Shown here one piece after another: positions 10,192-21,423 of a stretch of 64,000 bases of DNA. Origin of the DNA: Cyclaneusma minus (lineage: Eukaryota; Ascomycota; Leotiomycetes; Marthamycetales; Marthamycetaceae); NCBI GenBank assembly GCA_037179335.1, contig JAKZHN010000016.1, positions 804,852 through 868,851 of the forward strand. Direction: 5' to 3'. The notes beneath the pieces were generated by a model. It was not told the DNA's origin, did no database searches, and saw only the letters and a list, made by a program, of their open reading frames with translations. Positions within the stretch are counted from its first letter, which is position 1, and every line of letters starts with the position of its first letter. Position numbers and translations under genes: made by a program.

Positions 10192-11529
10192 GGTAGAATT
10201 GAGGGCAGGGCTTGCGGGAGGTGGGAGGACGAGATTTGCGCGGAGGAAGGTGAAGAAGGCTACGTCGTTGTCGAGGAGTTATTGTCAGCTCTAGTTTACC
10301 GCTGCCGCATGTGACGCCGCTACAGACTGGATGAGGGGTGCACTAAGAAGCTGCCTAGGGACTTGTCTAGCAGCTGGAGAGAAGAAAGGAGAAGAAGCTC
10401 GCAATTGCAAACAAGATGCAGCATCATCGACCGAGCTTCGACTTACCAGCTGAGGTCCTGAAGCCCGGCACGGCATTCAAGCCATCCTTGACAGTATTGA
10501 AGGCCGAGCCGCGGAGGTCTAGCTCTCTCGCGGTGGCAGGCACGTGTCTATTCATAGGTAGTAACGGTGGCTCATGGCCCCAACGGAACGGTGGACAAGA
10601 TTGGCGGCAGCACCTCCTTGCAAGATGCGGCGACCATCGCCATCACCGGACGCCGCATTCTTATATCAAAGAGCAGAGGGTTCAATCAGCACGTGAAGAG
10701 ATAAGAGGGGCCCTTGGCACGGGAAGTGGAGATAAGGATGAAACAGACAATTTGCCTTCTCTGGGGATCTTCTGCGGCGCTGCACGTACATAGGGGAAGC
10801 TTGTGCCGCTGCACTGTGAGCGAGCCTGGAAAGCCGTCGATGATGCGCCCAAGGACCGAGGCAGCTTGACGCGGCCACGATCGGCGTGGTTGGCTTTTCG
10901 AACAACATACGATAAGAATGTTCCTTCAACCTTGTCTTCCCCCATGGCTTGGCAAAGGCTTGATTTGAAGCCATGTATGTTTCAATGCTGCACGCAACGC
11001 TCAGCACTGACTCGTGTGGGCACATAGGGCTTTGCGAGATCCTGAAGGTCGAGAGTCTTGACTATGTGATGGCTCTTGAGGATTGAAGGTGACTGCTGCA
11101 TCGAACACCAGTCATTATTTAATTTGTTCTACACGGGCTACTATGCAGAAGACTACTGACATTTGCCTAGAATTTATCTGTCTGGCAGTCCCTTTACGGT
11201 AAGGCGGTCTGGGCTCAGCCTCGCTCTCAGCCTGTGGCTCCAACCTACAATCTCGCAGCCTTTCTCTTCTCCCTCTTTCAATTTTCATTCACACTCTCCC
11301 ACTCCTCTCGCCTCGCCGCAACCTCTCCTCTCCTCTCCTCTCCTCTCCTCTTCTCTCCTCTCGCCAAATCAACTGAATTCTTCCTGTCCATCATTTCTGC
11401 ATTCTGCATTCTGTGACGTGCATCCATTCTCCACTAGACCGTGCTCTCGACATTTTCTTCTGATCTCTACTGAACACCGTGGAAGTTCGTTTCTTACTGC
11501 TGCAGGGACTAGTGTCTCCCTTCACCATC
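10192..11529. other. Intergenic, divergent promoters
   Basis: 1.34 kb between two divergent genes. Frames at 10416-10793 and 10803-11027 show no recognisable protein. The right-hand 250 bp are pyrimidine-rich (see the pentamer tract) and look like a promoter and leader. Confidence 0.5.
11322..11362 (+). repeat. (TCCTC)n pyrimidine tract in a promoter/leader
   Basis: About eight near-perfect TCCTC pentamers sit roughly 170 bp upstream of the proposed start at 11530. CT-rich tracts just upstream of transcription starts are common in filamentous ascomycete promoters. Confidence 0.7.
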
Positions 11530-14500
11530 ATGGCTCGTGGACCAGAGCAGTCGATTTCCCGTGACCCAAGCATCCTGTCCCCAGAGCAAGTGCGGGAGCT
11601 CGCCGCGAAGATCCAAAGACCCTTCGGTCAAATACGTTCATCCCATGGCCGTGTTCCGCCAAAGAACAATGTGGCCACTAGCAATCCAGCTTTGGCTAGA
11701 CAAGCCTTGTCACAGATTCCACCGGGTACTCCAAGGCTTCAATCTCATACTACCGCGAGCTCTTTCCGCCTCAAATCCTCCAAGGCTGCTTCATCCTGTG
11801 GAAGCAGGGCGGCATCTCTCTTGGAGACAATGTCGGTAGCCGAGACGATGGACACTGTCTTCATCCATGACCCGACGTTCTATGGAAGTGATGATCAGGC
11901 CAGTGATGACGAGACTACTAACGTGGAAATTATGAGGAGACAGTTGCGTAAACTGCGCAGTGACAGCGACGCTTCTACTACTACCTCCAACGGAAAGGGA
12001 TCCATGATTTTGCCCAGTGGAGCGAGCCGTCCTAGGAGAGCAGGTTCTCAGGTCAGGTAAGTCGAGATCTCTGACCGTCGGGTTATTCTGTCTATTTTAT
12101 TCCATGATCTCTCCATTCTACTGTTCGCTTCCATTTAAATCTACCAGCATGTTCAGTCGCACCACTTGCTACGATATCCTCAGAGTGCATTATGCCCGGC
12201 ACCCAACTTTGCTCAACCCTGCTACCAAGCCCCGTTCTGTTCCGTTGTCAAGCTCTTACTAAAGCTTGCGAGAACTAAAGTGCGAGTAGTGAACCTCTTG
12301 ACCCACTGGACCGCGAAATCCTCGCATTAAGCAACAGCCCGCATGGTGTCGAAGACGAGTACAGCTCACCTAAAGGCTACGAAGTTCCTTGGAGCCAAGA
12401 ATCAGCGGGACCTCAATCAGCTCAACAATCTGCGTTACTCACAGCCGGCACGGGACTGTTCAAAAAACGGGCGAAGAATGCCGGAAACGCTAAGCGTCCT
12501 GTATCTGGTGAAAGCTGGAATCCTGGGGATGATGCGCACTACTCCGCCGGAGCTTCACCAAACAAGCTTCGACGACCCAGAAAGGGTCCCTTGGAGACTC
12601 GAGAACAGTTCATCGCACAGCAGTCCTTGGGAGCGTCCAAGGGCAAAACTTCTACAGCTGAGATTCCGGCCAATGTCGCGAATAACGCCTCTCGATCGGT
12701 TTCCCACCGGAAGACGATCAGAAGTTACAGCAAGAAACAGAAGAGCCGATCCCGAGCAGCGCGGAGAATGCCTACCGGTCATGAGCTTACCATGTTGCCC
12801 TCTGAATTGATAGTCCAGAGGAATCCCTTTCCTGGTAAGTCACTCGCATTCATTTTGCAAGTTCAAGCTACCCCTTTATAAAATTCGATGCTTTCATAGT
12901 GGGGAGCCTCAATTATACGTTGTAGCTTATATGTATTCACTAGACGTCGATGCGGCTGAGGTGCAAAGTGAGCCGGAGAAGGTGGAGCATTCCAGCCCTG
13001 CCCCTAAAGAGATATCCGTGGAGAGAGTTCCATCAAAGCTTGCTGGCCAGAAGGCATTGAAAGAAAAGACCGGGAAGAGGAAGAAGCCCATCTTGCAGAT
13101 GAGACACAGTATACGGATGGTCAGCCACAAGACTTGGAGGCTCTCCTGCTACAAGTTCCCTCGGCAAGCCGGAGTATCATCTCAGAAAGAAGTGGAGCTT
13201 GCAAGCTGGCAGACCCGTCATGACGGCTTTACCGTCGATGAGCTGAAGCCCACTGCTCCGCCGCTGATCCAACTTGGGGCGAAACGACAAGTCAATCGCG
13301 TACCATCAACGGTTTTTCCCCGCTTCGGCCGGCTGGAGCTCGTCAGCTCGGATGAGATAGACAAGCTGAATGGATCCTCGAACGACGAGAACCCCAGTGA
13401 TACCAGTTATGATGCTCCAAATGACTCTCACACTGCTGGTAACGACCTCCTTCCCGATCCGCTCAGTAGGAGCCCAGTTCATGAACCTCAAGAGGCTCCG
13501 AGTCAGAACATTCAACTGAGTGAAATCGTGGACGGCGGAACACAAGCTGCGAAAGAAAGCGATGGTACAAAACGACGAGTCACATTCAATGCCAGCGAAC
13601 ATGTTATGCAATTCGACAAAAGTCGACAAGTGCGGCAGCTGTTGACGCCAAGTAAGGTCGGCAATGGAAGTGAGGTTGATGAAGAGCCGTACGCAGAAGC
13701 TGATAATGTGAGCCGGGAGAATGAACCGCGCCAAGAAGATCCAAGGGAGGAGACGGCCAGACCCGATGCCATCGTACAAATAGGCGACGATGAAGACACA
13801 AATCCTCTTCGATTCAAGCCCCATGCCAACTTTCTACGTATCAGACATATTAAGCAACCGGCGGGTGGGTCTTTCAGAGGCGAAGGAGTCCAGGCGACCC
13901 TCGACGACACGAATCTGGATGACCAAGGCTACCGCACCACCTATGGGGGTGGCTTTGTTCCGGTCACTAGGTCCCGAGGCACGAGTTTCAAATCTGCTGG
14001 AACCAGCCGTCAGGCCCCACGAAGCACTTCTCGAGCGGGTAGTCAAGAAATACCTTGGCAACCTCGTCGTCCATCTATGCGCGGGCCACTCATAGAAGTT
14101 TCTGAGAGCATCGAAGCATCTGTCGGTATCAGCAGTGAGCAGCCGAAGCGTAAACCTTCCTCCCACAATAGGAGGAAATATTCTTCAAACAGCGGAGTTC
14201 GACGTGGAAGCTCGCTTCCCAACTCTAGGAGAGTTGATTTACAAGCGTATACCGAAGATGAAGGCGAAGATGTGGAAGTCTCAGGATCGGAGATGGCACA
14301 GCTTGAGAAAGACCCACAAGGTCGGCTCGGCTCTCAGCCTCCAGATAGCCCCTCGCCACACTCTCACATCGGCATGCATGGCAGTTCTCAGAGTCAAAGC
14401 CTAGAAGCCTCTCGAATGAGCTCTGTGCAACGTCCCAAATCCGACCGTTTCGTGATCTCAGAGCGCGCCATGGAGTTTTTTGAAACCGCAGAAGAGCGTC

Positions 14501-14862
14501 TTCAGCAAGACAGCACTTTTCAGGAGTCTGCCCAATTTCTACGACAGCGTGTGGCCTCGATGCCGCCGCATTTCTCCGACTCCGAATACAATATGGCCAA
14601 TACGTTGTCTCGGACCATTCAACTGTTTAGAGAGAACGATGCTGCTTCTCCAAGAGTGCGAGCACAGGCATCCCCGTCCCAGGGAACGCCATCTGTGAGC
14701 ACATCGCCGACCACGAAGGGTAGTAGTACAGGCTCCGCGAACCTAGCAGACGTCACCAAGCCGGAGACCAAGGTCGCTGAGGCTGTGGCGGGCGATGTTG
14801 TAGGAGGACAGGGTAGGATCAGGAAGCTGTCTGTGAAGCCACCGTTCCTGCCATTGCTGTAG
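11530..14862 (+). CDS. Large serine/charged-rich fungal protein, unknown function
   Basis: Proposed exons are 11530-12056, 12281-12834 and 12926-14862, giving about 1005 residues. The first intron is 224 bp. Two in-frame acceptors, six bases apart (exon start 12281 or 12287), are possible. The second intron must use the acceptor at 12925, since the TAG at 12899 breaks the frame. The protein is largely disordered, rich in Ser, Glu, Arg and Pro. Two short stretches look ordered: MARGPEQSISRDPSILSPEQ at the start and a helical segment near the end (FVISERAMEFFETAEERLQQ, then SRTIQLFREND). A basic cluster (KKQKSRSRAARR) may be a nuclear signal. I do not recognise the family. Exon 3 may hide a further small intron. 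Confidence 0.62.
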
Positions 14863-15419
14863 ATGAACGAAGGTGTTGATGGAGGAAGGCTCGAGATGCC
14901 AGGCGAATAGGACGTGAGCAGAGAACGCGCGATGGAACACAAAGGACGAGATTTTGCTGGAGCTGACTGACGAACGTTCTCGATATTTTTGGGGAGTCTT
15001 GCTTTTCTAGAATGCTTCATCATTGGTAATTATTAGCACTGACAACTCGTCTTAGCTCGGCGTATAGATGGAAGGCAGGAAGACATCTTAGCTGTGGGAA
15101 AAAAGTCATTTCAGGCGATTGGCCGGTCGAGTTACACAACAGAGCTGGGAAAACAGATAGCTTGCAAGTTGCAATATATGCTCCATCAAGGGCACATGGG
15201 TGTCTGGGTCCAATCATTGAGAACGTGACAAGAGAAAAAGCCAGCATACCCTTCTCAAGTAATGAGAGTCTTGAGGGAGTATCGAATAATCTGACTTAAA
15301 TCCCAAGAGCTGGGATGAATGATGGTAAGATCGCCCAGGGCTCCCGACTCCAAGTCCATGTTGAGATAACGTGAGCAAGTAGATCAGGGGTGGGCAGACT
15401 TTTTTCGTTTAACTGTACA
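14863..15419. other. Intergenic between convergent genes
   Basis: 557 bp between stop codons of convergent genes, presumably 3' UTRs. Nothing else seen. Confidence 0.5.
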
Positions 15420-18052
15420 TTATCTGGTCTGTAGCTCGACACTATCCTGTAATTCTTCATGTACATCCAGAATCCCATCCGACTGTCCCAGCCCCCCGTA
15501 TGATCTTGAGCCTCTTCCCATTTCTGCTCCTCCAATCCTTATCCTACCTCCACTCATTGCACTGATCTTGTCCGAGACCCACGAACTCACGCCCCTTAGT
15601 AGGCCCCACAGTCTCTCCTCGGTTTCGTTAGCTCTTCCCCTCGCATCCCCGTCTCTCACATTCTCAGCAGCCTCGACTTTGAACTGATACTTCAACACGT
15701 CCTTGACCGTAACTAACCCCGCCAGTCGCCCATGGTATTCGATTAGAATGACTCTGGGCCCAATCTTACGGAACAGCTCCATGACGGTCTCCAATGGTAG
15801 TCGCGGGTGCACCGTCACGGGGACTTGGTCGATGAAGCGCGAGAGATCGAGGGGACTGGAAGCCATCGAATCAAAGGTGGTGGGTGCGTTGACGCCTGTC
15901 GATGATCCAAAGGACACGGACGAAGCGGTGGCTGTTAGGGGCGTAAAATAGCATTTCGCACTCCCTGAGACCTGGCGATCGCGCTTCATCCTTGCGATCG
16001 CGTAACGAAGTTCCGTAGAGCCTATATAGCCTACCAGAATCTTACTCGTAGCGCCTTCAACGATAGGGAAGCCCTGATACTTATCGCCAATAAGTAGCTG
16101 TTCGATATCTCGGAGTTTCATGCCGGTGGCAGTCAGAAAGATCACATTGGAGGTCATAACGGCAGATACCGAGACGCCGAAGGTGTGCTCCTCTTTATTA
16201 TCCAGGAAAGGAAAGCCTGAGAACCAGATCATACGGTCGGCGATGCCGCCTTTGCCGAAGAGCTCAGAGACGGCTTTCGTGACGCCGACGACAATCATGG
16301 TGGGCAGAATGTAGGTCAAGGCGCCGGTGAGCTCGAACATGATGACAACGACAGACACGGTGATGTGCATGATGCCGGAGAGGGCAGCAGCTGCGCCAAG
16401 GAAGGCGTAGGTGCCTGGTGTGATGCAGGGTACATCGGGTTCGCAGGCCGAGAAGAAGACGGAGGCGGGATAGGCTTCGTGGAGGGCTTGAACGAGGATG
16501 CCGACTGTGCGGCCGAAGGATGCGCCGATTGCCATGGACGGAACGAAAATACCTGCGGGCACCTTGCAGCCATAGGAGATGATGACGAGGAAGATGCGTA
16601 GAACTGTTGCAATTAACAAGGAGGTGACCATCCGCCAGCGGTTCTGGGCGTCGCAGATACCGTTGTAGTCTTCTGCGCCCTCGCATTCGAGGAACAGGAT
16701 TTCCATGCTCTCCGTCATGTCGATCCGAAGAAATTTATTGGGATAGCAGATGATGGCGGTTGCAAAGGCAAGAAAGGTGGCCTCCAGAATAGCGTATTTG
16801 GTGAGATACTTTTTGCGGAAAGCTTGGGCGCGGAGATTCCACTTAATAACAAAGGCGCCGTAGAGGCCCCCGAAGATGCCAATGATGATGTAGAAGAGAA
16901 CTTCGAAAAAATGCCATGATCGATCATAGTGAACCTGAAACATGACCAGCTGCCCGGTTCTGAACGGGTTCATGGCAGTAATGACTGCGGTAGCGACAAG
17001 AGCACAGAAATAGCTGCGTAACATGGTCTTCAGAGGGAAGTAGGACGACATCTCCTCCAGGGAAAAGAGGACACCGCCAATGGGGCTACCAAAGGCCACA
17101 GCAACACCTGCTGCTGCGCACGCACTCAGAATCTCGCGGGTCTTTGAGGCACTACTCCGATACTTCGAAAAGAGCCTGGAGATGACATTGCCCGTACAGA
17201 CAGCATAGTGAACGCTTGGTCCCTCCTTTCCTACCGACAGACCGGATCCAATTGCGAGAGGCAGGGCAATGGATTTGATGAGCAAAGTCCAGGCCCCGAG
17301 AAAATCTTTCATGACAAAACCAGCGATAATGCATTTGATCTCGGATATTCCGGACCCTGCCGCGTATGGGGCAAATGACTTGACGAGCCTAGCAGCGGTA
17401 AATGCTAGAATTGTCTAGAAAGGCGCATAAGTAGGAGCTGGGCCTCGCATGGGACAGATACTTACGGCGACGAGGACATAGAAAATGTAGTTCACCAGAG
17501 TCAGCGATGTCCAGGTATGCCAGTCATCGCAGCCATTGGACTCTCCCCAGCAGCAAAACTGCTCATTGAGATAGAAGGCTTTGGTGCAATATCCAGTTTT
17601 GAGATCTGACAGCCACTCTGTGATGATGTTGAGGAAGGCAGCGTTAACACCAATGGCGGCGCCAATCAGCGTCACAACAATCCAGGCCTGCCCAGCTTCG
17701 TAGGCCTGCTTGAGCTTATATCGCCAGCCAGCCCTGCCACCGGCCTCGAAGCTGCCAGCATTTTGTCTCCGGCGGGCCTTCCGTCTCAACTGTTCTCGCG
17801 TGGCGTCTTGGACCCAATCTAGGGGGAAGGACAGGTGTCAGTTAGGTTGGGGTGCTTGCGACAGCTCGAGACGGTACCTATGGTGGTGAAGTCCTCATAT
17901 CTCTTGATCTCGGCGATCTCCTCGTTTATTTGGTGGTCTTGGTTCGGGGCAACAGCGGCGTCCCCTTGCTCTACCACAGAGGGAGCAATGGACAGCCTCG
18001 GGAGCGGAGCTTGCACCGATCGCGAGGAAGCGCGAGAGGTCATGGCCTCCAA
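15420..18052 (-). CDS. CLC-family chloride/proton exchanger with CBS domains
   Basis: Exons on the minus strand are 18052-17878, 17818-17466 and 17414-15420, with introns of 59 and 51 bp, giving 840 residues. Predicted intracellular-membrane Cl-/H+ antiporter related to yeast Gef1. The chloride filter motifs are present: GSGISEIKC (about 196-204), GKEGPSVH (about 238-245, gating Glu240) and GIFVPSMAIGA. A second glutamate in FFEVLFYIIIGIFGG (about Glu347) aligns with the proton glutamate of mammalian CLC-4/5, which argues for an exchanger rather than a channel. Two CBS domains follow near the C-terminus (VMTSNVIFLTATGMKLRDIE and VPVTVHPRLPLETVMELF). A second Met four codons in (18043) is an alternative start. 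It is divergent from the histone-fold gene over 350 bp. Confidence 0.93.
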
Positions 18053-18402
18053 ATAATCGGCCTTCTCATCCTACATGTAGTAATGCGCTGGATGGTGGGA
18101 ACGAGGAAGCAATCGCTCTTCCCCGGAGGTACTCTAGACAAAGCGATAACAGACAGCTCCATCACACCGCCTGCCCCTTTTGGACTAAATGCTTAATTGA
18201 TATGCCGCGTGGCCGCGTCGAGAGTACTACTCTACGAGGCCCAGCTCTCTGCTTCACCAAATTCACCAAACTTGCGAGCTGATGCCCTCCGTCTCGACAA
18301 ACTTCCCGACTCTTCACCACTAATTGTCCAGCACCCGCCATCCCAAATCGAGGATTCCACCAACTCCCCCACTAACTCCTGCCACCATCCACCACTGTCA
18401 CC
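18053..18402. promoter_or_regulatory. Shared promoter region, CLC and histone-fold genes
   Basis: 350 bp separate two head-to-head start codons, so both promoters must lie within it or overlap. No clear TATA box. Confidence 0.5.
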
Positions 18403-19089
18403 ATGCCCTACAACACCACCGCCATCCCTCCGCGCAAGGAGATCACAGGCCAGACCCAGCTTCCACGTACGCTCCGCCCACATTTCATCTTCACCCTACC
18501 AAACTAACTGCCCGCAGTCGCGCGCGTCAAGAAAATCATCTCCCTCGACAGCGACATCGCCATGTGCTCTAACAACGCCGCCTTTGTAATAACCGTCGCC
18601 ACCGAGCTCTTCATCCAATACCTGTCCGAAGCTGGTCATAACGTCGTGAAGTCCGAGCGCAAGCCGCGCAAGAACATCCAATATCGTGACCTCGCGACCG
18701 CTATTGCACGCGCCGACAATCTGGAGTTCCTGGGCGATGTTGTGCCGAAGACGATGACTTACAAGCAAGTGAAGGAGAAGCAAGCTACTAGTGGCAAAGC
18801 ACGCAAGGCACAGGACGGTGCTGCTGTGGAGACCGGCCAGACGAGGCTGGATGAGCTTACGGGTGGCCGGAGGCGGGAGAGTGGCCTTGCTGTGGGTGGG
18901 GAGGGACGTGGAGCGGCTGGAAATGGAAATGCGAACGGCGCGAGAGAGGATGATGGGGAGGATATGGAAGAGGATGAGAATCCGAATGCGCAGATTGCGA
19001 TGGAGCTTCGCCAGACAAGGCCGAGTAATGGTGCTGCACATGCTGCGAATGCCTCGAATGAAGGAGATGGCGATGTTGAGATGACCTGA
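18403..19089 (+). CDS. CHRAC/Dpb3-type histone-fold protein
   Basis: Exons are 18403-18466 and 18518-19089 across a 51-bp intron, giving 211 residues. The histone fold lies at about residues 20-105, beginning QLPLARVKKIISLDSDIAMC and continuing NAAFVITVATELFIQYL and RKNIQYRDLATAIARADNLE. This matches the NF-YC/CHRAC-15/Dpb3 class, whose members pair with a Dpb4-like partner in DNA polymerase epsilon or in ISWI-type remodelling complexes. The tail is Gly/Asp/Glu-rich and probably disordered, ending DGDVEMT. The phase across the intron is fixed because L-A-R-V-K is restored exactly. Whether it serves polymerase epsilon or a remodeller cannot be told from sequence. Confidence 0.87.
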
Positions 19090-19326
19090 GCTTGCTCCTA
19101 CTGCTCAGAAGGCCCAAGAAATCAATAAACTAACTCATGTAGACCCACTCGGTCGTGCAATTGCTGTTGTGAACCGGAAAAGCCCATGTATCTGCATTTG
19201 GGGGATATCGCGCCATCTATCTTTCATCTGAGAGCCCATTGACGCCCCCAACAAAAGCTTTTTTACCTGCCACAGCCTTTAACACCATCGGTATGCAGAG
19301 TATCGTCCCCCATTATTCGCGCCCAT

Positions 19327-20312
19327 CTACTCTTCCATTGCATCCCCAACAACACCACCCGGCACCCTGCCCTCATTGAGCTCTCTCTCCAGCCTGATAA
19401 TCTCCTGGAGACTCTTCGCACCCCTGATCATCTCCTCAACCCTCTTCCTCTCCTTCTCCGTCAACTTCACCCTGTAATTTTTGCCTCCCTCTGCTGTCTT
19501 CGCCTGCCCATTAGCTGTGCTCGGCGCATCAAACGTCCTACTCTTGACACCCATGATCTTCGACGCCAACTCCGAGGGCTCAGTATGCGTGCTAAACAGC
19601 ACTTGTGCCTTCTCACGCTCCCCTAGACGCACCTTCGCAAAATCGAAGAAGCGGAGTGCAGGGCAGCGCCAGATGATGTAGAGCCGGTAGTGCTATCCAA
19701 ACCATTAGCATCGTACTCACAAACCCAGGCACTCTTCTAGCAATGCCCAGCACAATAGACTAGAGTTGAACGTACCTCTTTGCGCACAACAGGGTTCTCG
19801 AGCAGCACCAAGGTCGTGAGTTTCGGGAACGAGCCCAGTACATCCAAGTCTGCAAGTTCCTTGAAGTTGTTCCCCGTCAACACAAGCGTCGTCAGGTTCG
19901 GCAGGCTCTGCGCCAGTGTGCTCTGGATACTCGAGACGCGGTTTCTTGCCAGCAGAAGGCTCTGCAATCGTGGAGAAAGCGGGAAGTTTCCGAGGAGCTG
20001 GATATCGTTGTCGGTGAAGTCAATCGCATCTTGCGGCTGCATGGATTCAGTCGTTAGCATTTTGTGCTGGGGCTCGAAAGCCGGACCGCGGGGAAAGAGA
20101 GGAGGGACGTACACCAGCAACGCCCAGGTTCTCAATGGCTGGAATCTTATGGCCTAAGGATTGCGCACAAATCGCTATCAACGCAGCTCTTGACACTCAA
20201 AGTGTAGTATTCTGTTCTTTTCAGCGTACATACCTCGCAGATCCAGCTCGCGCTGCTTCAGCGGGTTGAGGTAGGACAGGGACGATTGGATGAGCTCGGT
20301 CGTGAGCCGCAT
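19327..20312 (-). CDS. LEA1: U2 snRNP component A' (Lea1), leucine-rich repeat protein
   Basis: Exons on the minus strand are 20312-20234, 20153-20113, 20036-19776 and 19692-19327. Introns are 80, 76 and 83 bp. The product has 248 residues, the normal family length. It binds the B'' protein and stem-loop IV of U2 snRNA in the spliceosome. The opening MRLTTELIQSSLSYLNPLKQ, the repeats DAIDFTDNDIQLLGNFP and LTTLVLTGNNFKELADLDVL, and the LRR cap HYRLYIIWRCPALRFFDFAKV are all diagnostic. The second exon is only 41 bp and ends at GGT; this gives the conserved V-A-G-P-Q-D junction. The last third is a charged helix (LTEKERKRVEEMIRGAKSLQ). Confidence 0.94.
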
Positions 20313-21423
20313 GGTGTATGGTTGGGGGAAGGGGCGGTCGGTAGTAGTTTGGCAGTAGCGACTGGACGGCTTTGTGGTGAAGAGGAGCCGTGGGGTTTCT
20401 TAATTTCAAATTTGGGCGCGTTGGAGGACTTGGAAGTTCAATTACTGGACGAGGCTGAAAGTCGTCAATCCATGAGGCTCAAGATCCGCGCTAACGGCAC
20501 TTGCGCCAACGGCGTTGAGCACGAGACCAAACTTCGCTCGTGCTAACAATTCCGCCTATGACCGACTTCGAGGAATCCTAATTTTGAAGATCGTACCCAG
20601 ACAAGTACTAGAAGTCCTCCCAATCATTGAAAATATCTTCATCCTCGAAACCAATTACACTTTACTAGGAACTAAACAGACACGCGTTGTCACCGCCCGC
20701 GAGCTACATGCCCTCGCCAAACCGCAGTGCAGCCACTGGATATGCTGCTTTATACCTTTAATCGTTCAATGGATAGCTTCGTTTCGTGTTTATAAGTTGG
20801 TAAAACTGATCCCCAGTAGCTCCATCACCTGGTTGATACACTTATCCTATGGCTATCATAGCTCCACTGATCTATCCATCGTGTCCAGCCAAGTATCTTC
20901 AATCCTCGTCTGTCGTCTACTAATTCTGAGCAACTCTCGTCAAAAACGTGTAACAGTGACTGCCGCCTGCAGCACCTATATCTATGCACGAAGCCAAAGG
21001 CTATCCACCCCGAGAACGATAACACCAAACAAACACCGTCGCTCCATTAATAGAGAGCCCGAGAGCCCGAGAGAACAGTATGCAACGCAGGAGCAATGGT
21101 TATGTTAGACTTCGCGAGTCGTGGAAATCGTACAGCTCTAGAACTTGCGAAGCGTAAATCGATAAGCATGGAAAGAAGCGGCTTGCTGGTGGCAATATTA
21201 CGAACTTTTAGAGGCTTGCGTGTTGGCATGCTCGGAGACTAGTCTTGTCGGGAGACTCTGCAGGGACGGAATAGCTGGATCGTGCGCGCCGGACGATGGA
21301 AGGGTATAAGAAGCTGGAAGTCGAAACATTATGGACCTAAACGCCTCTGCTACTGTAAAAACGCCTATCGTAAAACCGTGGGTCGGTGTTGATCGATCGG
21401 AGAGCGTGGCTAGACACATCGAA
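20313..21423. other. Intergenic, no gene supported
   Basis: 1.1 kb upstream of the U2 A' gene and downstream of the SH3 protein gene. A 197-codon open frame at 20515-21108 has no recognisable motif and odd composition, so I do not call it. Confidence 0.45.

Noticed and set aside
10416..10793. Possible small gene between the GNAT and disordered-protein genes
   Set aside because: The first 40 residues look plausible, but the rest is low quality and no introns improve it.
20515..21108. 197-codon open frame on the plus strand
   Set aside because: No recognisable motif, unusual composition, and no splice-supported extension or homologous phrase. Probably chance.
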